A stretch of DNA of 38,753 nucleotides from positions 1 to 38,753 of the forward strand of contig JAFODQ010000029.1 of the NCBI GenBank assembly GCA_017380615.1, written 5' to 3'. How positions within the stretch are numbered: position 1 is the stretch's first letter; each line of letters starts with the position of its first letter. Under the pieces are notes generated by a model that made no database searches, had not been told where the DNA came from, and saw only the letters and a program-made list of their open reading frames with translations. The DNA comes from Clostridia bacterium. GTDB taxonomy: Bacteria > Bacillota > Clostridia > Oscillospirales > Acutalibacteraceae. Below, piece by piece: positions 24,052-33,054 of the stretch. The position numbers and the translations under genes are program-made.

Positions 24052-26520
24052 ATGGAAAAGAAAAACAAGAAAATACGAATTATTGAAGCGAGCGTAACCA
24101 CTGTTCTGTTCGGGCTTCTTATTTACGCAGCATACTCACTGTGGTACATATTCGGTGGTACAGAAAGCAGCTTTGACGTTCACCTTTACACTGTGCTTTC
24201 AGGAACTGCCCTGGGCTGGTTTGTCGCAATGCTCGTTGGAGCAATACGCAAAAAAAGCTCCTGGCTCACAAACCTTATCTGCCTCCTTCTTGGTAATGGC
24301 ATTTTCCAAGGTCTTATATGGGGCACGAATGCAGCCATAAACAAAGAAAATTATCTTAACGAAGCCGTGGTTATAAACACATTCACAGTTGCATTTGCAG
24401 CTTCTGCGATCGTGCTGCTGATTGCGTTTATTATGCGTGCCAAAAGCTCACTCAAGGCTATGAATATTATTCTTGCCATCATATATTTTGTAGTTTCCTG
24501 TGGAGGTGTTTATGTTTTGAATATCGAAAACATAAAAGCACTCAGCTACAAAAAGAACATTGAATTCGGTACAATAAGCGCCGAGGAAATGAAGCTCACC
24601 AACAACGAAATGAACTTCTGCACACAGTGGTTTAACAATAATTTCTACGGTGACGATAACAAATACCCCTTCACCTTCAAGCTTGACGGAAAAGAATTCG
24701 ACCCTGAGCAATGGGAGCAGAATTTGACAGAATCACCTGCATTCGGCACAGTTTATGCAGATGGGCAGACAGAATATATTGTTCTCACAAACAAGAATAA
24801 CGGTCTCGAGGTTACAGTTGAGGCAACGCTTTTCCTTCGGAATGCTACCTGCCAGTGGATTGTATATATCAAAAACACAGGCGATAAAAACTCCGGTGTT
24901 ATAAGTGATTTCTATGCACTCAATTCTTCATTTGCCTCCGGCAAGGCTGATATTTATTATTCAATGGGCAGTAATACTGCAGCAAGTGATTTTTCTCTCA
25001 TCAAGAAAAGCCTTGGCTCCACAGAAAGAATATTCAGTGGTGTGGACGGAAAACCAACAGAAAGCTATCTCCCCTATTTCAATGTCTGCGGCGAAAAATA
25101 TGGATTCGTGCTTGGTATTGGCTGGACAGGACAATGGGCCTCATCATTCTCAAGCAAAAATGGTGAAACAGCTATCACTGTAAAGCAAGATAGCCTTAAG
25201 GCATATCTTCTTCCGGGTGAAGAAATTCGCTCCCCGCTTGTTTCAATAAGCTTCTATGACAACGAAAATCCGCTCAAGGGCTTCAACAGCTTCAGAAGGT
25301 GGATTATGGACAGTGTTTATCCCGAGAACGTGACACAAAACTCCTATACTGTTATGGAGGTCGCAGGCCCTGAATCCACAAGAACAGCAGACGAAATCAT
25401 TGAAATTCTCAACGGACTTGATAACTCCGTTTATGAAAACATTGACGCCTTTTGGATGGATGCAGGCTGGTACAGCTACAACGAGGGCTGGTACGATGGC
25501 GTTGGCAACTGGACAGTTGACACAACGCGCTATGATAACGGCATTTCCGAGCTTTCCGGATATGCTGCCGGAAAGGGACTCGGCCATGTTTTGTGGTATG
25601 AGCCTGAAAGAGTTTTCCCGGGCACTGAATTCCACAAGGCAGGCAGTGAAAAACCACAGTGGTTAATTTCCGTTGATGGCAACGACAACCTTATGTGGAA
25701 TCTCGCAAACGAAGATGCGTTCAAATATTATTGTGATTATATTTTAAACTCCCTTAAAGAAAACGGTGCTACTGTTTACAGGCAGGATTTCAATTTTGCA
25801 CCTTTGAAATATTGAGAAAAGGCTGATGCTGAATATTACGACGGAAGAACAGGCATCTGCGAAAACCACTATGTAACAAACCTTTACAGATTCCTTGATT
25901 ATCTCACAGATAACATTGATGGTCTTATCATTGACAACTGTGCTTCAGGTGGTAAGAGACTTGACCTCGAAATGACATACAGAAGCATCCCATTCTGGAG
26001 AAGCGACTACAACTGTAGCTATCACCCGGATTTGTTTGATGCCACACAATCGCACACTTATGGCATTTCCTTCTGGCTTCCGATTACCGGCTCTGCCCTC
26101 TATATGACAGATGAATATTCCGGCAGGTCAGACATCATGCCGCTTATGCTTATGGATTTTTTCTCACACACTCATCCCGAATTCAGCTATTACAACGAGC
26201 AGAAGGCACTCATGAGCGAAAAGTATTATCCACTGGATTTCGGCAGCTTTGATAACGACAAAATGCTTGCAATGCAGTTCTCCACAGAGGATGCACAGCA
26301 GGGCACAGCACTCATCTACAAGCGCGAAAAGGTTTCTGACAAGGAATACACAGTGAAGCTCAATGGACTTATGGGTGAAAAAACATACAAGGTATATGAC
26401 ATTGACACTCCCGATAAAATTTACACACTCACAGGTAATGAGCTTATGAATGATGGTCTCACACTCCCTCTTCCCGAAGGCAGAAAAGCAATCATCCTGA
26501 TGTTCAGCACCGAGAAATGA
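24052..26520 (+). pseudogene. Membrane-anchored GH36 alpha-galactosidase interrupted by an in-frame TGA
   Basis: One frame of 823 codons runs from ATG at 24052 (GGAG 8 bp upstream) to TGA at 26518-26520, broken only by TGA at 25813-25815 (codon 588). The protein starts with five predicted membrane segments (about 10-36, 44-65, 70-91, 105-127, 133-155), then a GH36 enzyme: FWMDAGW, VLWYEPERV, VYRQDF with nucleophile D579, DNCASGGKRLD (about 628-638), and WRSDYN with the likely acid/base D652. The TGA replaces Trp in the expected PLKYW, so it reads as a TGG to TGA change. The truncated 587-residue product would lack the acid/base. It would remove alpha-galactose at the membrane. A nonsense mutation or assembly error is most likely; readthrough is possible. 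Confidence 0.9.
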
Positions 26521-26537
26521 AGCTTTTGACATTAAGA

Positions 26538-26783
26538 AATCACCACCACGAGTCTTAACGATTATAGTTAGTCGAAACAGTGTAAAATTACACTGTTTCG
26601 ATACCAAATTATGATTTGGTATCGAATTTTCTTCGAAAATTCGACTATAATCCTTTCAATGAATGTAATGCAAAATTGTATTTATAAAAAACAATTTTGC
26701 TAAAAGCCGATAAAATCGGCTTTTGCGAAACGCGACTGCGTTTCGACAAATTACAATCATTATAACGACTTGTGGTGGTGATT
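26538..26783. repeat. Hairpin-array element with terminal inverted repeats (MITE-like or structured RNA)
   Basis: Outer ends AATCACCACCAC (26538-26549) and GTGGTGGTGATT (26772-26783) pair exactly, and the pairing extends imperfectly inward for about 30 bp. A second stem, GATTATAGT (26560-26568) with ACTATAATC (26644-26652), encloses three hairpins. These are 26572-26601 (14 bp), 26597-26626 (13 bp) and 26622-26644 (10 bp), and neighbouring arms share TTCGA. Three more follow: 26670-26700 (10 bp), 26702-26724 (10 bp) and 26726-26745 (8 bp). No reading frame explains it. It begins 17 bp after the GH36 stop and may also act as its terminator. The stretch 26784-26902 shows nothing else. Confidence 0.88.
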
Positions 26784-26902
26784 ATTTTGTGGCTACGCTA
26801 TGGCATCGGATACATAATCGAGCATATCTTCCATTTTGCCCGAACCATAATCTTCCGTTATTTTCTCCTTTTAAAAATATGGATATTATCTTACCATTTC
26901 AA

Positions 26903-26931
26903 TTTACTTTTTACATTATCTATGTTAAAAT
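26903..26931 (+). promoter_or_regulatory. Promoter of the ICMT-like methyltransferase gene
   Basis: TTTACT (26903-26908) and TAAAAT (26926-26931) are separated by 17 bp, 24 bp before the GTG start. AAAGGTG lies between. Confidence 0.55.
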
Positions 26932-26955
26932 AATTGGCAGAAAGGTGATGTTGGG

Positions 26956-27627
26956 GTGAACACTAAATTATTAATTCAGGCAATCGGGAAATTTCTTTTG
27001 GGTGTTTTGCTTGTAGGTTTGCTGGTTTTTCTGCCTGCAGGATCTCTGCATTTTACCCAAGGGTGGCTTATGATGGGTATCCTTTTTGTACCTATGCTCA
27101 TTGCAGGACTTGTCATGATTTTCAAACGCCCACAGCTTCTCGAAAAAAGGCTCAATGCAAAAGAAACAGAAGACGAGCAAAGCCTCGTTGTGAAGCTCAG
27201 TGGTCTCATGTTTCTTGGTGGCTTCATTGTGGCAGGGCTGGATTACCGCTTCGGATGGTTGCCACTCCCTGTTGGCATCTCAATAGGGGCTGCGGTGGTG
27301 TTTCTGATTGCTTACATTCTCTATGCAATTGTGCTCAAGGAAAATGAATATCTTTCCCGTACAATTGAGGTACAGGAAAACCAAAGGGTTATTGACACAG
27401 GGCTTTACGGAATCGTGAGACACCCCATGTATTTTGCCACTTTACTTCTTTTTCTTGCTATCCCACTTGTGCTCGGCTCGATGATTTCTTTTGTGATTTT
27501 CCTTGCATACCCCTTCATCATTGCTAAAAGAATCAACAATGAAGAGAAGGTATTGGAAGAAGGTCTCCCCGGCTACAAGGAGTATAAGCAAAAAGTTAAA
27601 TACAGACTTATTCCATTCATTTGGTAA
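26956..27627 (+). CDS. Isoprenylcysteine carboxyl methyltransferase-like membrane protein
   Basis: The 223-residue protein has five or so membrane segments and the signature GLYGIVRHPMYFATLLLF (about 155-172), the RHP motif that binds S-adenosylmethionine in ICMT/PEMT-like enzymes. EEKVLEEGLPGYKEYKQKVK near the end is the usual C-terminal E-x-Y region. The bacterial substrate is not known. The start is GTG at 26956 with AAAGGTG 8 bp upstream; the nearby ATG at 26948 meets a stop after three codons. Confidence 0.9.
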   Translation: MNTKLLIQAIGKFLLGVLLVGLLVFLPAGSLHFTQGWLMMGILFVPMLIAGLVMIFKRPQLLEKRLNAKETEDEQSLVVKLSGLMFLGGFIVAGLDYRFGWLPLPVGISIGAAVVFLIAYILYAIVLKENEYLSRTIEVQENQRVIDTGLYGIVRHPMYFATLLLFLAIPLVLGSMISFVIFLAYPFIIAKRINNEEKVLEEGLPGYKEYKQKVKYRLIPFIW

Positions 27628-27654
27628 ACACAAATTCAAGAAAGGTTAAATTTT

Positions 27655-28320
27655 ATGAAAAAGCTTTTATCTGCATCTCTTATGTGTGCTGACCTCACAG
27701 ACCTTAAGCCTGCCATTGCACAGCTTGAGGATGCGAAAATTGATTATCTTCACATGGATGTTATGGATGGTGCATTTGTGCCAAACATCACACTCGGCTT
27801 TGACCTGATTAACGCAGTGAAAAAGTCAACAAGCATTCCCCTTGATGTTCACATGATGGTTAATGAGCCCGGCAGATTCATTGACAGAATGGAGCTTTCT
27901 GCAGATGACATAATCTGCGTTCACTATGAATCAGATGTGCACATTCATCGTACACTTGAAATGATTAAAAACAAAGGTTGCAGGGTTGGGCTCGCAATCA
28001 ATCCACAGACACCTGTGGAAAGCATAAAATATCTGACAGAGTATATTGATATGCTTCTTGTAATGACAGTCAGCCCCGGCTTTGCAGGACAGAAAATGTT
28101 CCTTGGTGCAAAGAAAAAGGTGCAGGATGCAAGAAAGCTCCTTGATGAAGCAGGTCTCAGGAATGTGCCCATTGAGGTTGACGGAAACATCAATCTTGAA
28201 AACGGAAAGAGCATGTGTGAAAGTGGTGCTGAGATATTTGTACTGGGCACAAGCGCCCTGTTCCTTAAGGACAAGGCGATCAAGGCTGCTGCTGAGGATT
28301 TCAAAAACTTTTTAGGGTGA
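27655..28320 (+). CDS. rpe: Ribulose-phosphate 3-epimerase family protein (Rpe/AlsE type)
   Basis: The 221-residue TIM barrel has all Rpe hallmarks: LSASLMCAD, YLHMDVMDGAFVPN, PLDVHMMV, the phosphate-loop segment VSPGFAGQKM and the catalytic VDGNI (Asp near residue 176). It interconverts ribulose-5-phosphate and xylulose-5-phosphate, or a ketohexose-6-phosphate pair in AlsE. The kinase gene starts 4 bp after its stop, so the two are an operon. With a ribokinase-like partner, a pentose or rare ketose utilisation role is plausible (inference), and the housekeeping role is not excluded. Confidence 0.92.
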   Translation: MKKLLSASLMCADLTDLKPAIAQLEDAKIDYLHMDVMDGAFVPNITLGFDLINAVKKSTSIPLDVHMMVNEPGRFIDRMELSADDIICVHYESDVHIHRTLEMIKNKGCRVGLAINPQTPVESIKYLTEYIDMLLVMTVSPGFAGQKMFLGAKKKVQDARKLLDEAGLRNVPIEVDGNINLENGKSMCESGAEIFVLGTSALFLKDKAIKAAAEDFKNFLG

Positions 28321-28324
28321 ACTT

Positions 28325-29233
28325 ATGTATAAAGATATCAAGGCTGCTGTGGTGGGCAGCATAAATATGGACTTCATTCTCAAGGCTGAAAAGCTCCCTG
28401 AAATCCACGAAAATGTTCTCGGCTCAACCTACGGCTACGCCAATGGTGGCAAGGGTGCAAATCAGGCAACTGCCCTTGCACGACTTGGTGCACAAGTGAA
28501 AATGATTGGCAAGGTTGCTGACGATGATAACGGAAAATCTCTCATTGCAAATCTCAAGGCGAATAACATAGACACCACCTGCGTGGCAACAGACGGCTCA
28601 CAAACAGGTCTTGCAGCCATCCTCATTGATGGTGAAGGTAGAAACAGGATAATTGTTTATGAGGGTGCAAATGCAGAGATTGACCCTAAAAAAGCCTGTG
28701 AAGGTATTACAACTGATACAGAGCTTTTGCTCATTCAGTTTGAAACCCGTGAGGATGTTGTTATAGAGTGTGTCAATAAGGCAATTGAAATGGGAATTAC
28801 TACTGTCATTGACTGTGGACCTGCTAAAAGCTTTTCACTTGAAAGAATGCAGGGAGCAACAATTCTCTCCCCTAACGAAAGTGAGACAAAGGCACTCACG
28901 GGCATTTATCCCGACACCGATGAAAACATTTTAAAGGCTTCAGAAATTCTTATGGAAAGAAGCCGGGCAAAATACATTGTGCTCAAGCTTGGAGAAAGAG
29001 GCTGTACCGTGTGGGATGGCGAGACAATCAAAGCACTGCCACCATATAAAACTCAGGTAAGGGACACCACCGCCGCCGGAGACTGCTTCACAGGGGCAAT
29101 GGCGCTTGAATATGTGCGCTGTGGCGACATTTACAAGGCTTGTGAGCTTGGAAACAAAGCCGGTGCGATTGCTGTGAGCAGAGTGGGCGCACAAGACTCA
29201 ATGCCAACGATTGAAGAATTGGATAATTTTTAA
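28325..29233 (+). CDS. rbsK: PfkB-family carbohydrate kinase, ribokinase-like
   Basis: The 302-residue protein has the N-terminal PfkB signature GGKGANQATALARLG (about 39-53) preceded by GSINMDF, and the C-terminal signature DTTAAGDCFTGA (about 241-252) with the catalytic Asp of GAGD replaced in context as AAGD. This is the ribokinase layout, with phosphorylation of ribose or a similar sugar at the terminal hydroxyl. The ribosome site AGGGTGA overlaps the rpe stop, indicating translational coupling. A terminator follows right away. Confidence 0.88.
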   Translation: MYKDIKAAVVGSINMDFILKAEKLPEIHENVLGSTYGYANGGKGANQATALARLGAQVKMIGKVADDDNGKSLIANLKANNIDTTCVATDGSQTGLAAILIDGEGRNRIIVYEGANAEIDPKKACEGITTDTELLLIQFETREDVVIECVNKAIEMGITTVIDCGPAKSFSLERMQGATILSPNESETKALTGIYPDTDENILKASEILMERSRAKYIVLKLGERGCTVWDGETIKALPPYKTQVRDTTAAGDCFTGAMALEYVRCGDIYKACELGNKAGAIAVSRVGAQDSMPTIEELDNF

Positions 29234-29236
29234 CAA

Positions 29237-29276
29237 AAAGAGAAGACGGCTAACAGTAAGCCATCTTCTCTTTAGT
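29237..29276. terminator. Bidirectional terminator between rbsK and the TlpA-like gene
   Basis: AAAGAGAAGACGGCT (29237-29251) pairs with AGCCATCTTCTCTTT (29259-29273), a 15-bp stem with one C-A mismatch. It separates convergent genes and touches the stop of the TlpA-like gene. Confidence 0.85.
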
Positions 29277-29843
29277 TTATTCTGTTATCATCTCAATGCC
29301 CTTTTCAAGATTCTCTGCACTAAGCATTCCGTTTGCATAGGTAACAAGATTACCTTGTGCGTCTATAAAAAATGTTGACGGAAAGCTGTTTATATAATAG
29401 GCATCCACTGCCTGCTGTTCAGTATCAAAAAACACAGGAAAGCTGTATCCTTCGTTCTCAACATATTGCTTTGCAACCTCAACGGTTTCCTGATACCCAT
29501 CCGTGGCGTTCACCATAAGAAACTGAACCTCAGGGTGAGCCTTTGATGCCTTATCGAAATCAGGCATCTCTTCTTTGCAATAATAGCACCAGGTAGCCCA
29601 AAAGTTGAGAACGATGGGTTTTCCTTCATAATCCGAGAGCTTAACCTCATTACCATCGTAATCAAGCACTGTGAAATCAGGTGCTTTGATTTCCTCCTCT
29701 GATTCGCTGCTTTGTGCATCTGCAGAAGAAGAGAGATTACCCCTTTCATAATCCTTCCCGAGCTTATTATAAAGCAGTGTTGCGCCACCTATTACTCCCA
29801 CAAGAAGAATTATCACTATTACTAATTTTATTGTTTTATTCAC
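29277..29843 (-). CDS. Membrane-anchored TlpA/ResA-type thiol-disulfide oxidoreductase
   Basis: The 188-residue protein has an N-terminal anchor (about 6-25), an acidic Ser-rich linker (about 38-52), then a thioredoxin fold with the active site WATWCYYCK (C86, C89) and the cis-Pro segment INSFPSTFFID. The extracytoplasmic domain is the TlpA/ResA kind, which reduces protein disulfides outside the membrane using electrons from CcdA. It is coupled to the ccdA-like gene 9 bp upstream: its GAGG overlaps the ccdA stop. The start is GTG. Confidence 0.92.
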   Translation of the reverse strand: MNKTIKLVIVIILLVGVIGGATLLYNKLGKDYERGNLSSSADAQSSESEEEIKAPDFTVLDYDGNEVKLSDYEGKPIVLNFWATWCYYCKEEMPDFDKASKAHPEVQFLMVNATDGYQETVEVAKQYVENEGYSFPVFFDTEQQAVDAYYINSFPSTFFIDAQGNLVTYANGMLSAENLEKGIEMITE

Positions 29844-29852
29844 GCTATCACC

Positions 29853-30509
29853 TCAAGATAAAATTGAAAGGAGCTTTCCAAAAAGTCCCGTTACCATCAA
29901 AACTCCCACAACCACAAGTAACGCTCCACTTACGATGTTAATAATTTTGTAGTGTTTTTTAATAAAACCAAAGGTTGACTTAAGCTTATCAATCAACACA
30001 GAGCTTATGAGAAAAGGAAGTCCGAGACCAAGAGAGTAACACAGAAGCATCAGCACACCCTCAGTCAAACTGCCTCTATTTGCCGCAAGCATCAGAGCCG
30101 AACCGAGAAATGCACCAACACACGGAGTCCAACCGATTGAAAAAACAATCCCGAAGAGCACCGATGAAAAAAAGCCTGTGGATTTCACACTGAAACCGTT
30201 TCCCTTGAAAACATTAATTTTAAAAACTCCGAGAAAATTCAAGCCAAAGAAGATTACGATAACACCCGTTACGATGTTGACGATTGTTTTGTATTGACTC
30301 AAAAATCGTCCGAAGGTACCCGCAAGTGCTCCCATAAGCACAAAAACTGTGGTGAAGCCAAGAATAAATCCTGCCGTGTTTCGCATCACCTTGCCGGTGG
30401 ATTTCTCCTCTCCCCCTGCAAAATATGAAATATAAACCGGGAGCATTGGCAGAAGACAAGGAGAAACGAATGTGACTATTCCTTCAAGAAATGATATAAA
30501 ATATTGCAT
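29853..30509 (-). CDS. ccdA: CcdA-like cytochrome c biogenesis / thiol transporter
   Basis: A 218-residue, six-helix membrane protein of the DsbD/CcdA family. The redox pair is C18 (VSPCLLPMLP) and C130 (IGWTPCVGAF), and the GxTPC and SPC motifs are intact. It passes reducing power from cytosolic thioredoxin to the TlpA-like partner encoded directly downstream. GGAGG lies 5 bp before the ATG at 30509. No cytochrome c genes are near, so the target may be other secreted disulfide proteins. Confidence 0.93.
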   Translation of the reverse strand: MQYFISFLEGIVTFVSPCLLPMLPVYISYFAGGEEKSTGKVMRNTAGFILGFTTVFVLMGALAGTFGRFLSQYKTIVNIVTGVIVIFFGLNFLGVFKINVFKGNGFSVKSTGFFSSVLFGIVFSIGWTPCVGAFLGSALMLAANRGSLTEGVLMLLCYSLGLGLPFLISSVLIDKLKSTFGFIKKHYKIINIVSGALLVVVGVLMVTGLFGKLLSILS

Positions 30510-30641
30510 TGAAGCCTCCGTATCATATATTATATTTATAGTTTACTCGATTTTTATAAAAACTACAATACATCTTTTAAAATTACGAAACCGATAACAA
30601 ACAAGCGTTTAATCTTGAAATAAACAGTAAGGAGAGTCGAT

Positions 30642-31367
30642 ATGAAGAAAATATTTGTGGTTTCGGACATTCACGGTCACTGTACCCTTCTCCAAAAAGC
30701 TCTTGAGCGTGCAGGCTTCGATGACGCAAACGAAGACCACCTGCTCATTTGCTGTGGCGATTATTTTGACAGAGGCACCGAAAATGCTGAGGTTATGAAA
30801 TTTTTTGAACGGATAAAGCACAAAATCCTCATTCAGGGTAACCATGAAGAATTACTAATGAAGGTGTTTAACACAGGGAAAATGCAGCCTCACAACTATG
30901 TAAACGGAACATTACAAACCCTGGAAAGCTTTTTCGACAAATATTCCATCGACCCAGTAGATGACAGCATTGATTTTTCCGGAAAAACTCGCACAGTTGA
31001 CAGAATATGTGATTTCATTTCCGAAATGGTGGATTATTACGAAACGGAAAAATATCTATTCGTGCACGGATGGTTTCCACCTCAATGCCTTTCAGCAGAG
31101 GACAGATTAAAAGCCTCAGAGGAGGATTGGCGCAAGGCAAGATGGCTTTTGTGGACAGACCACTACAACGGTGAGAGACCTCTCCCCGATAAAACTGTGG
31201 TTTGTGGTCACATGCCCACATTACACGCCCACCGAATTGATCCGACAAGAAAACAAGCAAACGCCGACATTTATCAAGGAAATGGTCTTATCGCAATAGA
31301 CGCAGCAACCTTTGACACAAAGCAGGTTAATGTGCTTGTTATAGAAGATGAACTCAGGCAGTCATAA
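30642..31367 (+). CDS. Metallophosphoesterase, bis(5'-nucleosyl)-tetraphosphatase/PrpE-like
   Basis: The 241-residue protein is of the small serine/threonine-phosphatase-like kind: VSDIHGH (D8, H10), CGDYFDRG (about 38-45), IQGNHEE (about 66-72) and CGHMPT late in the protein. The GDxxDRG and GNHE motifs group it with ApaH/PrpE-type enzymes, which cleave dinucleoside polyphosphates or protein phosphates. AAGGAGA lies 7 bp before the start. The terminator hairpin overlaps the last codons. Confidence 0.88.
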   Translation: MKKIFVVSDIHGHCTLLQKALERAGFDDANEDHLLICCGDYFDRGTENAEVMKFFERIKHKILIQGNHEELLMKVFNTGKMQPHNYVNGTLQTLESFFDKYSIDPVDDSIDFSGKTRTVDRICDFISEMVDYYETEKYLFVHGWFPPQCLSAEDRLKASEEDWRKARWLLWTDHYNGERPLPDKTVVCGHMPTLHAHRIDPTRKQANADIYQGNGLIAIDAATFDTKQVNVLVIEDELRQS

Positions 31368-31389
31368 AAACGACTGCCTGAGTTTTCTG
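31351..31389 (+). terminator. Terminator overlapping the end of the phosphoesterase gene
   Basis: AACTCAGGCAGTC (31351-31363) and GACTGCCTGAGTT (31372-31384) form a 13-bp perfect stem, followed by TTTTC. The left arm encodes the last codons (ending LRQS) and the loop holds the stop codon. The hairpin is symmetrical enough to serve the convergent PcfJ-like gene as well. Confidence 0.85.
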
Positions 31390-31395
31390 TCTGAA

Positions 31396-33042
31396 TCAAA
31401 TAAATTGCTCATCAAATTCTATATAAGCCGGTTCATATTTGTTTTTCACACACCAGCGTGTTAATGCCTTTTTAACACCCTTATCTCTTTCGATGGGTTT
31501 ATTTTGGGCAAGATATGCTTGCACAACCTCTTTACTGTCTGTGTCAATCTCAAGTGCAGCAACATAGCGCTTTCCCTTGATTATGCCTACAATCGGATTA
31601 GTAAACCTTCTTTGCGCAAGACAATTTTTCAATTGACCGGCAGCCTTCTCATAATCCTCAGCAGTGCGCAGAAGTGAGAAGGTATAGCCATTGAGACGCT
31701 GACTCATAATATTTGCAAACTGTTTTGTTTCCGTCTGAGCATTAAAGTAGAGTGTCGCGCCACCCCGTGCCATTGTCACGCAGTGGTAATCCTTCTTCCA
31801 TAGCTTTTGCGCCCGTTCTTTTTTACTCGGACTGAAGCTGTTATAAAGCACAGCATACTCACTCAATGCAGCGGGATAATCAAGAAGAAGCTGCGGCAAA
31901 TATTTTTTAAATCCATTCTTGCAAAAATCCTCAATGAAGCACAAGGCACCCGGACAATCCTCCAGAAAGGCAAGCCAGAGAAATACACTTTTATTTTTAA
32001 GGATGCTACAAAAAATGTTAGGGTCCTTTCCTATACACATCCACAAACGTTCAAGCACATCTATGTAAAAGAAGAACGCAGGATTCACTGAATACATCAG
32101 CTTCTTAACCGATTTGATATCGGGAAGCTCTGATGCCTCATAAAGGCTGATAAGATTTTCAGCTTTATGAAAGAATCCAAGCTTTTCGCCAAGATGTGCA
32201 CTAACCTCCACAAGCTGTGCCCCACGGGGAACTGAAAAGAAAAATTCCTTGTTATATCCAATATACTGAGCCATTAAGGAAAAGCTTTCAAAAACAAGCT
32301 CGTCCTCCTTAAACGGAAGAGACTTATCCCAAAAAGATTCAAATGCCTTTTTGAGCTTACGTCTGAGCACTGTGTTTTGCGAAATTGCTTCAAGAAGAGG
32401 ACTGTAAAGCTCTTTCGTGCACTCACCATTAACAACCCTTTCCGATGCCACAATTTCCCTTGTGCTGCTTCTGAGAAGAAGCCTTGTTTCGCCTTTATCA
32501 AAATCAAACTCACAGATTTCTTTTATTGGAAAATCATAGCAATCGGGGTCATCTGCCCAGGAAACAGAAATCAAGTCGCGGATATTTTCGATGGGATAAG
32601 ATACCGATATTACATTCGAATTTACCGACAGAGATATTTCCTTTATTTTGTCCGAATAGTTTGAAACAGCACCACAATGTACACATGTTACCTCGGCAGA
32701 AGAATCAATGGGATAATAAAGATTATACACACCATTTTCCGAGAAAAGTGACCTGGTCTGCTCTGCCAACTCAAGACAAAGCTCCCTCGTCAGCTTCCTT
32801 TTCACCTTTTTATCTGAGGTAAAGCGTGGATATGCAGGCATCTGCTGTGAGCAAGCGGGACAAACACAGACATGTGAAATCAGCTTAACTGTACATGAAT
32901 CCGAGAAAAACTCTGCACGGGTATATTTGAACTGCTTCTCCTTTGCAAGAATCTCAGCAAATGCAAATGAGGCATCCAACACCTTTTCCCTTTGAAAAAG
33001 TCTGAAGCCCACAGAAAGCGGGATAGTAATATTATAATTCAT
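31396..33042 (-). CDS. PcfJ-like protein with an N-terminal zinc-ribbon pair
   Basis: The 548-residue protein carries CPAC (61-64) and CVHC (120-123), an apparent four-Cys zinc site. The C-terminal part matches the PcfJ domain pattern: an EDYEKAAGQLKNC segment, then a strand pair with IIKGKRYVAALEID and a final VVQAYLAQNKPIERDKGVKK stretch. PcfJ is named after a gene of enterococcal conjugative plasmid pCF10, but its biochemical role is unknown. There are no other conjugation genes here. It lies 12 bp after a metallophosphoesterase gene, with AGGAG 6 bp before the ATG, so the two are co-transcribed. Confidence 0.8.
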   Translation of the reverse strand: MNYNITIPLSVGFRLFQREKVLDASFAFAEILAKEKQFKYTRAEFFSDSCTVKLISHVCVCPACSQQMPAYPRFTSDKKVKRKLTRELCLELAEQTRSLFSENGVYNLYYPIDSSAEVTCVHCGAVSNYSDKIKEISLSVNSNVISVSYPIENIRDLISVSWADDPDCYDFPIKEICEFDFDKGETRLLLRSSTREIVASERVVNGECTKELYSPLLEAISQNTVLRRKLKKAFESFWDKSLPFKEDELVFESFSLMAQYIGYNKEFFFSVPRGAQLVEVSAHLGEKLGFFHKAENLISLYEASELPDIKSVKKLMYSVNPAFFFYIDVLERLWMCIGKDPNIFCSILKNKSVFLWLAFLEDCPGALCFIEDFCKNGFKKYLPQLLLDYPAALSEYAVLYNSFSPSKKERAQKLWKKDYHCVTMARGGATLYFNAQTETKQFANIMSQRLNGYTFSLLRTAEDYEKAAGQLKNCLAQRRFTNPIVGIIKGKRYVAALEIDTDSKEVVQAYLAQNKPIERDKGVKKALTRWCVKNKYEPAYIEFDEQFI

Positions 33043-33054
33043 AAATAACTCCTG

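Noticed and set aside
25813-25815. UGA reassigned to Trp in this organism
   Set aside because: rpe, rsmE, ccdA and GH127 end with TGA in context with a well-placed next start or homologous end, and long genes have no internal TGA. Reassignment does not fit.
26538-26783. CRISPR array
   Set aside because: The hairpin sequences differ from one another and there is no regular repeat-spacer pattern.
31396-33042. PcfJ-like gene as sign of an integrated conjugative plasmid
   Set aside because: No relaxase, coupling protein, T4SS, integrase or att-like repeats are visible.
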